DNA of 64,000 bases. Origin: Manihot esculenta (lineage: Eukaryota; Streptophyta; Magnoliopsida; Malpighiales; Euphorbiaceae). Both the position numbers and the translations under genes were made by a program. The notes under the pieces are model-generated. The model saw only the letters and a list, made by a program, of their open reading frames with translations. It was not told the DNA's origin and ran no database searches. Where the stretch lies: NCBI RefSeq assembly GCF_001659605.2, contig NC_035171.2, positions 10,136,256 to 10,200,255 on the forward strand, given 5' to 3'. Positions 12,926 to 23,181 of this stretch are shown piece after piece (position 1 is the stretch's first letter; the number at the start of each line of letters is the position of its first letter).

Positions 12926-13756
12926 TCAAGCTTCCATTGGAACCTGGTGAGGTTTGCAATTGGCCAAACCCATCTTCTCAAGAATCTTCACCACATAACT
13001 TGCTTGACAAAGAATAATACCTTGTCGTTCTTGCGATACTTCGATCCTTTGATAATAGCTTAACAACCAAAGATTACTCATCTCAAACAGACTCTTCATT
13101 TGATCCTTGAAGTATGCGATATCATCTGTTCTTGAACCCGTGATGATGAGATCATCCATATAGACACCAACCAGAATGATCGCACCTTCCATGAATCTTG
13201 TATATACAGCATATTCAATTGGACATCTCACAAATGCAAGCTCATGTAAGCTCTTATCAAGCTTTGCATTCCATGCTCTGGGAGCTTGACGCAGACCATA
13301 TAAAGCCTTGTTCATTTTTAACACTTTTTCTTCTAGACCCTTCTCTATAAACCCGGCCGGTTGCGCTACATATATATCTTCTTCAAGTTCACTATTTAAA
13401 AATGTCGACTTTACATCCATGTGATGTACCTGCCACCCATTATGCGTTGCAAGTGCCAAAAACAATCTCACTGTTTCTAATCTCACGACCGGGACAAAAA
13501 CTTCATTGAAGTCTATGCGTTGCTTATGTACATAGCCCTTTACAACCAACCGAGCCTTATGCCTTACAATGTCTCCAAATGGATATTTCTTAATTTTGAA
13601 AATCCACTTCAAATCTATGGCTTTATGTCCCTTCAACGATTCTGTGAGCTCCCAAGTCCCATTCTTCTTAATGGCCGACACTTCCTCTATCATAGCTTGT
13701 CGCCAGTTTTCATTGTAAGCTGCTTCCTCATATGTTGTAGGTTCTTCCAATGACAA
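12926..13756 (-). pseudogene. copia reverse transcriptase (RVT_2), long open segment
   Basis: A 276-residue open segment with the copia RVT_2 order: WRQAMIEE and NGTWEL near the start, a KARLVVKGY-type motif, the HHMDVKSTFLNSELEEDIY block, KALYGLRQAPRAW, and the catalytic YMDDLII. It is the best preserved part of the element. It is only one domain of a broken polyprotein and starts after stop codons. Confidence 0.88.
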
Positions 13757-13929
13757 GAAATAGAGCCCAGCCTCATCTTCTATCTCCTTTGTTTCATCAT
13801 AAATTTCTTATAATAATCGGTATCGCCGGACATCTCTTGAACTGGAATGGAATTCTAGGAAGACGACATTAGTGGTACATAGCTTGCAGGATCGCTCCAC
13901 GCCAACATCGGATCGCAGCTGCCTGGCAA

Positions 13930-14766
13930 TCACAACATGCTCCTTTCCGGATTGTAGCTCACTAACGTCTGCGGCACACTCCTTGTTAGGCTTGCGTTTT
14001 CTTCAGATCGCGTATCAGGATGAGCGATGCAATTAGCTTCATTTCCTACACCTTCTCCAAACTCATTATATATAGTTAGTTTTTCACTTGAACTGAATAC
14101 AGTATCATTTGGAGTGGACTCCCAGCTCCATTGTTTGTCTTCTTCAAATAGGATATCTCTACTCACATGCACCCTTCCTATCTTTGGATTATAAACTCTG
14201 TAGGCCTTAAACCCGAGTTCATAACCAATAAAGACCATTGTATTACTTCTGTCTTCCAGTTTCTTGAGATGTAGAGAGGCGTCTTTCACGTGCCAGGCAT
14301 CCAAACACACGCAGATGTTGTACATTGGGCTTTTGTCTCGTCCAGGCTTGATACAGAAGATAGACTGTTATTCGTGCCGCCTCCGCCCAGAATATGGCAG
14401 GCATCTCTTTGCTCTTCAAGAGACTCCTTGTCATCACCATGATCGTTTGATTTCGATGCTCAGTGACATCATTTTTTTAGGAGAGTATGGTGCTGTCAAA
14501 TATCGTTTGATCCCAAGCTTCTCACAGTGTTTAATGAAAGCTTTTGACATAAACTCACTACCCCGATCGCTGCGAAATACTTTCAACTTGTGCTCTACTT
14601 CCCTTTCTGCACTTGCCATTAGCTTCTTGAATGCCCCAAATGCTTCATCTTTGCTCTTAAGCATCTCAATCCACATGTACCTACTGAAATCATGAACCAG
14701 TAATAAAAAATACTTGTTATCTCCCAGTGTTGTGGGCGTGATTGGCCCACACAGATCACCATGCAT
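13930..14766 (-). pseudogene. copia integrase, core plus C-terminal part
   Basis: Segment 14434-14766 holds the integrase core with DLCGPI near its start, VHDFSRYMW and FRSDRGSEF, then frame breaks. Segments 14243-14440 (SKEMPAIFWAEAA) and 13930-14325 (RVHVSRDILFEE) continue the usual copia integrase tail. A second copy of the core is at 15186-15536. Stops and shifts make it inactive. Confidence 0.85.
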
Positions 14767-15231
14767 GAGCTCTAATGGTCTGTTGGCTCAATAATTAGCT
14801 GACTGAGGAAACGGGACATGCTGCTGCTTAGCAAGTACACACCCGTTATACAACTGGTTCACTTGTTCAATGTGCGGCATTCCATCCACCATTTTTGTAT
14901 TAGTAAGGCTCCTGATAAGACACACTGGCTATACATATATGATGTTTACCACATACAACATGTAACGGTGACCTGCTTGACGGATTTGCGGTGCAAATCC
15001 GTCCCACATCGGGAAATGATAAGGAATTGAAATTGAATATAATAGCTAGCACGAAACTACTAAATAACTTGGGTTAACCATTTTGGGCCTAGTGGAAAGT
15101 GGGTCCAAAAGTTATTTGGGTCAGTTCGGGCCCGACTGTTTCAATTGGTATCAGAGCCACCCTGGGTCAAAAAAATTGTGCGGAGCTAGTGGGCCTGCGA
15201 GGAAAGGGCTACCCGTGAGAGACGAGACGAG
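14462..15231. repeat. Tandem duplication, unit 1 (770 bp)
   Basis: First copy of a direct repeat with a 770-base period. It covers part of the copia integrase and the first 270 bases of a TRIM-like element. Reading both copies base by base I found a single difference (G at 14540, A at 15310), so the duplication is very recent compared with the elements it contains. Confidence 0.93.
14961..15231 (+). mobile_element. TRIM-like element, truncated copy (A)
   Basis: The 183-base LTR (14961-15143) begins TGTAACGGTG and ends GTTTCA. It is followed two bases later by TGGTATCAGAGCC, an initiator tRNA-Met primer site. The copy stops inside its interior because it is the left product of the 770-bp duplication, not because of a separate insertion. 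Confidence 0.8.
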
Positions 15232-15536
15232 AGTGACATCATTTTTTTAGGAGAGTATGGTGCTGTCAAATATCGTTTGATCCCAAGCTTCTCACAGTGT
15301 TTAATGAAAACTTTTGACATAAACTCACTACCCCGATCGCTGCGAAATACTTTCAACTTGTGCTCTACTTCCCTTTCTGCACTTGCCATTAGCTTCTTGA
15401 ATGCCCCAAATGCTTCATCTTTGCTCTTAAGCATCTCAATCCACATGTACCTACTGAAATCATGAACCAGTAATAAAAAATACTTGTTATCTCCCAGTGT
15501 TGTGGGCGTGATTGGCCCACACAGATCACCATGCAT
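15186..15536 (-). pseudogene. Duplicated copia integrase core fragment
   Basis: The same integrase core as 14434-14766, differing by one residue (MSKVFIK against MSKAFIK). Its C-terminal end runs into the TRIM interior at the duplication junction near 15231. It is a by-product of the tandem duplication. Confidence 0.85.
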
Positions 15537-16001
15537 GAGCTCTAATGGTCTGTTGGCTCAATAATTAGCTGACTGAGGAAACGGGACATGCTGCTGCTTA
15601 GCAAGTACACACCCGTTATACAACTGGTTCACTTGTTCAATGTGCGGCATTCCATCCACCATTTTTGTATTAGTAAGGCTCCTGATAAGACACACTGGCT
15701 ATACATATATGATGTTTACCACATACAACATGTAACGGTGACCTGCTTGACGGATTTGCGGTGCAAATCCGTCCCACATCGGGAAATGATAAGGAATTGA
15801 AATTGAATATAATAGCTAGCACGAAACTACTAAATAACTTGGGTTAACCATTTTGGGCCTAGTGGAAAGTGGGTCCAAAAGTTATTTGGGTCAGTTCGGG
15901 CCCGACTGTTTCAATTGGTATCAGAGCCACCCTGGGTCAAAAAAATTGTGCGGAGCTAGTGGGCCTGCGAGGAAAGGGCTACCCGTGAGAGACGAGACGA
16001 G
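15232..16001. repeat. Tandem duplication, unit 2 (770 bp)
   Basis: Second copy. The junction at about 15231 joins TRIM interior (GACGAGACGAG) to copia integrase (AGTGACATC). At the end of unit 2 the TRIM interior instead continues GTGGAGCCG, the original sequence. Shared bases at the join are only one or two. Confidence 0.93.
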
Positions 16002-16295
16002 GTGGAGCCGCCCGAGGTACTAGCGAACCACAATACCTAAGGGTTCGGTCCTGGTTAGCAATTGTAATCGATTCAGTTGCAACGAGGACGTTGCAAATTT
16101 AGCGGGACCGAATATAACGGTGACCTGCTTGACGGATTTGCGGTGCAAATCCGTCCCACATCGGGAAATGATAAGGAATTGAAATTGAATATAATAGCTA
16201 GCACGAAACTACTAAATAACTTGGGTTAACCATTTTGGGCCAAGTGAAAAGTGGGTCCAAAAGTTATTTAGGCCAGTTCGGGCCCGGCTGTTTCA
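15731..16295 (+). mobile_element. Complete TRIM-like element (B), 565 bp
   Basis: LTRs at 15731-15913 and 16113-16295 (183 bases each), a primer site TGGTATCAGAGCC two bases after the first LTR, a 199-base interior, no coding capacity. Flanks are CAACA and CAATA, a target-site duplication with one change. This matches the definition of a terminal-repeat retrotransposon in miniature. The second LTR starts TA instead of TG, and the two LTRs differ at several positions, so it inserted well before the 770-bp duplication. No named family can be assigned from sequence alone. Confidence 0.85.
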
Positions 16296-16465
16296 CAATA
16301 TTTTCTTGGATCTCCTCACTTTTGCAACCAATCTTTTCTGCTTATTAAAGAGATGTAGAAAGCCTCCCTCTATTACTGTTTTTTCCTACGTATTCATCCA
16401 GCTACCCAATACTCACAATATTATCTTTTAATTTCAGTATATAATAAACATTTGTGAGTATCATA

Positions 16466-17016
16466 TGTAACGGTCAGCTGCTTGCTTCCGTTGCGAAGCT
16501 GTCCTACATCGGGAGATTGTAGAAAATTGAAATTGTATATAATAGCTAGCACAAAACTACTAAATAACTTGGGTTAATCATTTTGGGCTAAGTGGAAAGT
16601 GGGTCCAAAAGTTATTTGGGCTAGTTTGGGCAATGGTTGTTTCAATTGGTATCAGAGCCACCCTGGATCAGATAAATTGTGCAGAGCTAGTGGGCTTGCA
16701 AGGAAAGGACTACTCATGTGAGACGAGGTGGAGCTGCCTGAGGTACTAGCGAACCACAATACCCAAGGTTCCGGTCCTGGTTAGCAATTGTATTCGATTC
16801 AGTTGCGACGAGAACATCGCAAATTTAGCGGGACCGAGTGTAACGTCAGCTGCTTGCTTCCGCTGCGGAAGCCGTCCCACATCGAGAGATTATAGAAAAT
16901 CGAAATTGTATATAATAGCTAGCACGAAACTACTAAATAATTTGGATTAATTATTTTGGGCCAAGTGGAAAGTGGATCCAAAAGTTATTTGGGTCAGTTT
17001 GGGCCAGGTTGTTTCA
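16466..17016 (+). mobile_element. Complete TRIM-like element (C), 551 bp
   Basis: LTRs at 16466-16644 and 16839-17016 with a TGGTATCAGAGCC primer site after the first. The interior is homologous to element B (AGGTACTAGCGAACCACAAT, then GCGGGACCGA just before the second LTR). The LTRs are a diverged subfamily and differ from each other more than B's do, so it is older. Flanks TCATA and CCATG match only partly. It interrupts the copia protease region. Confidence 0.82.
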
Positions 17017-17033
17017 CCATGTATTCTCCATTT

Positions 17034-17285
17034 TTATAACATGGATCCGCGGCCACAAATGTTCATAACTGATCCATCACCAAACCTCACTTTGCCATGA
17101 ACAGTTTCATCAAGTTCAGCAAAATTTTTCTTACAGCCTGTCATATGGTTGCTAGCTCCAGTATCAAGGTACCATACACTATTTTCATACTCATCACTCC
17201 ACTCAGGTTTCACCTTCTCTTCATTCAACAGAACGTCAATCAATGTCGGGTTATGAGAATGCACTAAGTCACATGCATCAGCCAT
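17034..17285 (-). pseudogene. copia protease region, truncated by TRIM C
   Basis: 83 residues with the copia protease signature WYLDTGASNHMTG and the following FGDGS segment. Upstream (about 17340-17400) a zinc-knuckle-like CFNC then HFASNC is visible with stops in it. The frame ends at a stop just before the TRIM insertion at 17016. Confidence 0.82.
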
Positions 17286-17439
17286 TAGAAGTGTAGGTTC
17301 AATGTCATCTTATTTTTCCACAAGATGAATTTTTTCGTCCTTCTTGTTTGCATTGCAGTTAGACGCAAAGTGCTAAAACTAATTACAATTGAAACACTAT
17401 ACCTTTTTCATATCAAATTTCTAAGATCTCCGATTCTCA

Positions 17440-18182
17440 TTGTTGCCACGTCCTTGTCCACGGCCACGCTTTGAGCCATCACGGCCATGCCCACGACCAC
17501 GTCCACAAGCACCACCATTATCATGCTATTCGGCATATTCTCTCGGTGAACCAGCTCTCGAGCTCACCTTCTTCTCGCGCACCTTCCATTCTGCGCATGT
17601 CAAGAGTACATACTCACCTCCTTTTACGTTGCGACTGTGTAGGTATTCTTCATGAGTCTTGAGTGAACTTATCACTTTCTCCATTGTCTTACTCTTCAGA
17701 TAACTAAACTCCTCAATAGTAGAAGCAATCTGAATGAATTTCGATGACACTGCATATAACTTTTTCTTCACTGTATACTCTTCGTCTAATTTTTTACCAA
17801 GGTCGCGCAGCTTGTTGACGATGGTAGACACCCTACCGGCGAAATTATCGATGGCTTTGTCATCTGCCATGTGAAGACTCTCAAACTCCCATCTCACCTC
17901 CATCACCCGAGCCGCCCCGAGGTGCATGGTTTCTACTGAATTTCATGCTTCCTTCGCAGTCTTCTTCGCTCCAACCTGCAACAATGTCTCTTCAGTGATT
18001 CCTTAGTAGATAGCCGCCAACGTCATTTTATCTTTGCACAGTTCTACAAGATCATTGGATGCAATAGCCTCCCACACGCCCTGGACCTCCATATATACCT
18101 CCATTTTAATTGTCCATGCCAAATAGTTGCTCTTAGTGAGCAATGGGTACTGGAGAGTAACACTCCCTTCTCGCGACGTCAT
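17440..18182 (-). pseudogene. copia gag (broken)
   Basis: Starts at 18182 (minus) with a UBN2-type gag beginning MTSREGSVTLQYPLLTKSNY, then a TIKMEVYM block; two in-frame stops follow near 17940-18005. The open part 17526-17927 keeps the helical gag core (RWEFESLHM, VNKLRDLGKKL). It ends in an arginine/histidine-rich stretch. Inactive. Confidence 0.8.
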
Positions 18183-18286
18183 CTACAATGCCATCGTGTC
18201 GGTCAAATCGACACTGCTGGACCTAGCAGAGCTTAATGGTGAATTGCTTCTTCTTCTCGATATGTACTTAGGCATACAAGAGCGAG

Positions 18287-18299
18287 GCTCTAATACCAA
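18287..18299 (-). promoter_or_regulatory. Primer binding site of the copia element
   Basis: On the - strand TGGTATTAGAGCC follows the 5' LTR directly, separated by two bases. It is complementary to the 3' end of initiator tRNA-Met except for one change. It fixes the element's orientation. Confidence 0.8.
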
Positions 18300-18300
18300 A

Positions 18301-18687
18301 TATCAGATCAAAAATCCATGCAACAAAAAAATTTTGAAACAATAATCAAACACAACAAATCAGGTGAAGAAGACGAAGAACAGAACACTTTAATTAAAAT
18401 TTTTTTTTGGTGTTGTAACAGCAATACCGTGTTTCGTTCACCTCAATTTTTTTTCAATTAAAAATAAAAAATAAATACAAAATAAATTTTCATATAATAC
18501 TCCACGATTATAAAAATTTACACCAACAAATTTATAACTAACCAACAACTAATAATACACTAAATAATGTACTATGCAACTAATAATACACTAAATAACG
18601 TACTATGCAAAAAAAATAACCAACTGATGCAATTAAAAAAAAATAACAGTAAACAACCAGCACAGCAATAAAATTAAAAACACCACA
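18301..18687 (-). repeat. 5' LTR of the copia element
   Basis: 387 bases, TGTGGTG at the - strand start. It contains a tandem duplication of about 32 bases (around 18539-18607) that the 3' LTR lacks. It also carries a TTTAATTAAAGTG block shared with 11846-12192. Confidence 0.8.
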
Positions 18688-19160
18688 GGCTATGGACGAT
18701 GTAACTTCAGTGGGTTCAATTTTTAAAAAATAATTATATTAAATTCTTCTTTGTTGGGCGATGGAGTTGGAAAAAACCATGTTCTTGACAGATGCAGTTG
18801 CTATCAGGCCATGACAGGTTAAGAAAGGAGATTGAGAATTAATTTTAAAATAATGAACATAATAGTTTCTCTCTTGTAAATGGTATATTTCAGCCGAACA
18901 GGCAAAGGTGCCAAGAACAAACCAATACCAAACACATATGTATTTTCTCCCCTCTAAAAGACCACCGATACATCGACTTAATGGCTTTACTTAGTTAGAC
19001 AGCATAACGCAACATGCAAGATTCCTAAAGGCCGGTGATATACAGTTGGCGACAAAAAAAAAAAAAAAACGAGACACTGTATAAAAACGAGAGTTTCTTT
19101 AGCATTGCTGAACTGTAAGAGAACTACATAATTAATTGTTAAAGAAGAAGAAGAAGAAGA
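18688..19160 (+). promoter_or_regulatory. Promoter region of WAKL gene 4
   Basis: Homologous to the upstream regions of genes 3 and 5: the CTATGGACG start, TTCTTTGTTGGGCGATGGAGTTGG, GGCCGGTGAT and the CTTTAGCATTGCTGAACTG block. TATAAAA is at 19080-19086, about 75 bases before the ATG. A run of 17 A's at 19054-19070 replaces about 45 bases of the aligned sequence of gene 3. The 5' leader ends in a GAA repeat just before the ATG. Confidence 0.65.
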
Positions 19161-22099
19161 ATGGAGTTGAAATTGGAGTCTCTACTCACAGTCGTCTCCC
19201 TGCTGCAAATAATGCTGGAATTAGCGACAGTAGCTGGAACAACAGCTATAGGAGGGCAGAGCTGTGGAGGCAGATGTGGAGACATTGAAATCCAATACCC
19301 ATTTGGTTTTAGAGCTGATTGTGCCATGGACAAATGGTTTGTGATTGATTGCATTCAAACTGCAAACTATACTTCACCTTTCATAAGCAGCATCAAATTG
19401 GAGCTGCTAAATATCGACTATGCACACAGCCGCTTACAAGTTAAGAGTCCAATATTCTCCTACAATTGTAGCCATTCCAAAGCCGGCCAAGCTGTGGATT
19501 TAACTCGGACATCATTCACCTTTTCTGGGTACAATGACTTCACCGTTGTGGGCTGCAACAACCGTGCTGTGCTATCCTCTTTTGAGGCAGACGGCAATGG
19601 ATGCCAACCAACCTGCGACGAGAATGTTAAACCTCAAGGGTGCTCTGGAAACAGATGCTGCCAAACTTCAATCCCTTATTTTCAACAGCTATTTGCACCC
19701 AGTTTTCAAGATGTGGATGATGATCAATGCAGGATGGCCTTCATGGCGGAAACACAATGGTTCGAGGCTAACGTAACAGATCCATACATGGTGCAAGAAT
19801 TGGACTACGTCCCAGTTCTTCTGGACTGGAAAATCAATGCAACGGCCTTGGGATCGCTTGCTATTGATAAGAAATCCACCTACAATGATCCCATTGTTTA
19901 CTATGACAAATACGATTTCCCTTACCCCTACAACACAGCCTTAATGTGTCGAAAAGGCTTTATAGGCAACCCTTATCTACCTGTTGGATGCAATGGTAAA
20001 GTGGTATCATTCATCAGCAATATCAACTTTTGATTTTTTTCTTTTTTTTTAATTTGTCAGTTTGTGGTTCAAAATTTTCAGATGTTAATATATGCGAGGA
20101 TCCAACGGTGCGAAGTCAGTGTCATGGATTGTGCCTAAATACGCAACACTCTTATGTATGCTTACCCACTGTACGCAGATCTTGGAATCCTATTCTAGGT
20201 AAGCCTTTCTCTCCCTAGACAGTTTTGTTAAGGGAAAATGAAGAACATTTTTCATTTAATATATAGTTGTCTTCTCTTTCGTGATACTAAAAAATTATTA
20301 AATTTAAATTTTCGATCAATATTTTGCATTTTTTCGAATTTATCATATTCTTTTAATTCTTAAATTAAAATATGCATATGAAACCTATAAAACTACCTTA
20401 GCACGAAAAGAATAAAAAATTTTTCAAATTAGATAAAAAATTTAAAAATAATTAAAACTGATGCATAACCGAAATGTATTTTCGAATTTATATTTTCAAA
20501 CAAATATGTTATAGTTGACCCTTTAAATATCAAATAAATATATTGTTCAATACTTAAAATGTCGAATAACTAGTTTACTGATGTGTCAGACTTATTTGAC
20601 ACTATAAATTTAAAATAATTAGTTCGGCACTGTATAATTAAAATAATTATTTAAAATAATTAGTTCGGTACTATATAATTAAATAATTAGTTCATGAATA
20701 TTAATATATTATGTCAGAATTAAAAAATTAAAGATTAAAACAAATATAAAAGAAAATTGAAGTTTAGGATTTTTTCTTTTTTTTTTTTTTTTGTTATTTG
20801 GCCTATTCTAAATTCGCATGTTCTGATAATTATGTTTACTAAGTATTGTTTTGTTAAGCAGGTATTAGTGTAGCATTTGGAGCATCGATTTTCCTAATTA
20901 TTATGTGGTGGTTGTCCAAATTTATAAAGAAAACAAAACGGATAAAAAGTAGAAGAAAATTCTTCGAGAAGAATGGTGGTTTATTGTTCCGACAACAACT
21001 CAATTCAAGTCAAGGTAATGTTGAGACAACAAAAATATTCAGTTGTAGGGAATTAGACGATGCAACAGATCATTTTAATGCGAACAGAATTCTTGGTCAA
21101 GGTGGCCAAGGCGCTGTTTACAAAGGAACGTTGGCTGATGGAAGAATTGTGGCAATTAAGAAGTCCATGAAAGTAGATGAAGCAAAAGTTGAAGAATTTA
21201 TTAATGAGTGTGTCATTTTGTCACAAATTAATCACAGAAATGTTGTAAAGCTACTTGGGTGTTGCTTGGAGACTGAGGTTCCTCTTCTTGTCTATGAGTT
21301 CATCCCAAATGGAACCCTTTATCAGTATCTCCATCATCAGAACGACGAGTTTCAATTAACATGGGAAATGCGTTTACGAATTGCTATCCAAGTTTCTGGG
21401 GCAATTTCATATCTGCACTCAGAGGTATGCATGCCGATTTATCATCGAGATATTAAGTCTACAAATATTCTGTTGGATGAAAAGTTTACAGCAAAAGTTT
21501 CAGATTTTGGAGTTTCAAGATCTATCCAGATTGATAGAAGTCATCTGACTACTCATGTAAAGGGAACTTTTGGATATGTAGATCCAGAATACTTCCAATC
21601 AAGATTGCTTACTGAAAAGAGTGATGTTTATAGTTTTGGTGTTGTTCTCGTCGAGCTCTTGACTGGACAGAAACCAATTTCTTCAGAAAGAGTAGAAGAA
21701 GGTGTTGGATTGGCTGCATGTTTCATTCTTTCAATGGAAGATGACAAACTCTTTGATATGCTTGATCCTCGAATTATGGACCAACGTGACATAGAAGAAG
21801 TTATTGCAGTTGCTAACATTGCAAAACGATGCTTGAACTTGAATGGCAAGCTACGGCCTACTATGAAAGAAGTATTGACAGAGTTGGCAGGGATTCGATT
21901 ATCTCAGAAAGAAACAAGTATTCAACAAAATGCTTTCAATGAAGTTGAACCAAACCCTTCAGATGCTTCATCAACTTCCACAAGCTCATGCTGTGAAAAT
22001 CCTCAAGTTTCCATAAACATTTCCAGATCCAGCCCAATCATTCAACCACAGAAAGATGAGAACGCATTAAGCCTCAACAAATATATGGTCGAACCTTAG
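19161..22099 (+). CDS. WAK-like receptor kinase, gene 4 of 5
   Basis: Exons 19161-19995, 20082-20198 and 20862-22099 give 729 residues, the longest of the five. The order is signal peptide, GUB_WAK ectodomain, shortened EGF, membrane helix and RD kinase (lysine 417, HRD aspartate 514, DFG aspartate 532). The EGF differs from its paralogues: the calcium-ligand position reads DVNIC instead of DVNEC, the usual glycine before SY is histidine, and two residues are inserted before the membrane helix. Exon 1 ends GCN rather than GCQ. The C-tail is about seven residues longer than gene 3's. Intron 2 is 663 bases against 86-166 in the others. Calcium binding by this EGF is doubtful. Confidence 0.92.
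20199..20861 (+). other. Expanded intron 2 of WAKL gene 4
   Basis: Borders match the short paralogous introns (GTAAGCC at the start, TTAAGCAG at the end), with about 500 extra AT-rich bases in between. The extra part contains a degenerate repeat of TAATTAGTTCGGYACTRTATAATTAAA-type units around 20610-20700. Its source is unclear; a decayed insertion is possible. Confidence 0.6.
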
Positions 22100-22110
22100 G
22101 AGTGAGGATA

Positions 22111-22512
22111 TGGCGAGTTGAATTTTAAATCAAATTGAATTGAATAAATTGAAAATCAAAATTTAAATATTATGAAAATTAAATCAAATTGATTTTAATA
22201 AAAATCAATTTAAATCGAATCGATTTTATTCGATTTAATATAGTTTAAAAACTTTTAAAATTTAATTAAAATATTTTAATTATAATTATAATCTAATCTT
22301 TTTATATTATAAAAAATAAAACTAAATAATTTTCCATTTTGAAAAGGAATAACTTGAATTTAAATAATTCTTGACTTATGAAATCTAGAACTTTATTTCT
22401 ATATGTTTAAAATCAAATAATTTAGTTTCTTATTTTTATTGTATATACACACATAAAATCGGTTCGGTTCGGTCGGTTTTTTCAGTTTAAACCGAATACT
22501 GCTCATCCCTAT
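22111..22512. repeat. MITE-like AACCGA/TCGGTT palindromic repeat, copy 1
   Basis: Directly after gene 4. AT-rich body with many self-complementary AAATCGATTT/CGGTTCGGTT segments. It ends GTTTAAACCGAATACTG then CTCATCCC, which matches the end of the repeat at 30318-30771. No coding capacity. Read as a degenerate short inverted-repeat transposon. Confidence 0.55.
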
Positions 22513-23181
22513 ATCTTTCAAGCTCCAAATAAATTAGAATTTTCCAACTTATTGATATTTTATATATTATGAAATACTAATATTATAAATAAATAAATAA
22601 ATAATGCGACCAATAGATAACAGGATTTAAACAGACAAGTTAAAAAAATTATTTTTAATTATCATAAAGACATTTGCTAATAAATAAACCAAACCAGACG
22701 TTAATTTAAAATATCAAAAATAAAATTCTGCTAAAATTATAATTTTGTAACAGAAAATTAAAATGCTAGTTTATAATGAAATTTAAAAATACATGAAATA
22801 AAAGCGACAGAAAATGGAACAGAGAAATAAAATAATTAAGGTTTTGTTGAATGGCTATGGACGTATTTATCGTTACCTTCAGTGGATTTCAATTTTTTAG
22901 AAATAATTATATGAAAATTTTCTTAGTTGGGGACAGTAAGAAACGCAATTGAGAATTTATTTTAAAATAGTGAACATATTGGATTCTCTCTTCTGAACTG
23001 TAGCCCAGCCGCAAGATTCCTAATCCTAAGGGCCGGTGATCCACAGTTGGCGATAAAATCAGGGGGGAAAAAAAATGGAGTTTTATCAATGGCTTCAATC
23101 CCCAGACACTGCATGAAACGAGAGTTTCTTTAGCATTGCTGAATTGCAAGAGATTAATAATTAATCTGTTAAAGCAGAAGA
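22513..23181. other. Intergenic, WAKL 4 to 5; gene 5 promoter
   Basis: About 22620-22830 is the duplicated 3' spacer seen after genes 2 and 3, and from 22840 onward comes the shared promoter block. At the aligned TATA position the sequence is CATGAAA (23112-23118) instead of TATAAAA. No gene is seen. Confidence 0.6.

Larger units (their letters stand above)
11846..18687 (-). mobile_element. Degenerate Ty1/copia retrotransposon with nested insertions
   Basis: A 6.84-kb element read on the - strand: 5' LTR at 18301-18687, a tRNA-Met-type primer site at 18287-18299, then gag, protease, integrase, reverse transcriptase and RNase H in copia order, and 3' LTR at 11846-12192. Its flanks are GGGTA and GGCTA, a likely target-site duplication with one change. 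It sits in the spacer shared by the WAKL duplicates: sequence ending TTTTTGTTGGA on the left continues as CTATGGACG on the right, as in the empty sites near 8530 and 22845. Reading frames carry stops and the LTRs differ in length and sequence, so it is old and inactive. Two TRIM-like elements and a 770-bp duplication lie inside it. Confidence 0.9.

Noticed and set aside
14961..16295. TRIM LTR as a Cassandra element with 5S rRNA sequence
   Set aside because: I see no 5S-like internal promoter boxes in the LTR, and the LTR is shorter than in Cassandra elements.
14961..16700. Possible tRNA-Met gene fragments
   Set aside because: TGGTATCAGAGCC is only 13 bases after each LTR; it is the primer site, and no cloverleaf is present.
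12240..17285. An intact copia polyprotein
   Set aside because: gag, protease, integrase and RNase H all carry stops or shifts, and TRIM insertions and the 770-bp duplication break the integrase region.
17440..17662. Open frames on the + strand rich in proline, histidine and arginine
   Set aside because: They are antisense to the arginine/glycine-rich tail of the copia gag and have no domain of their own.
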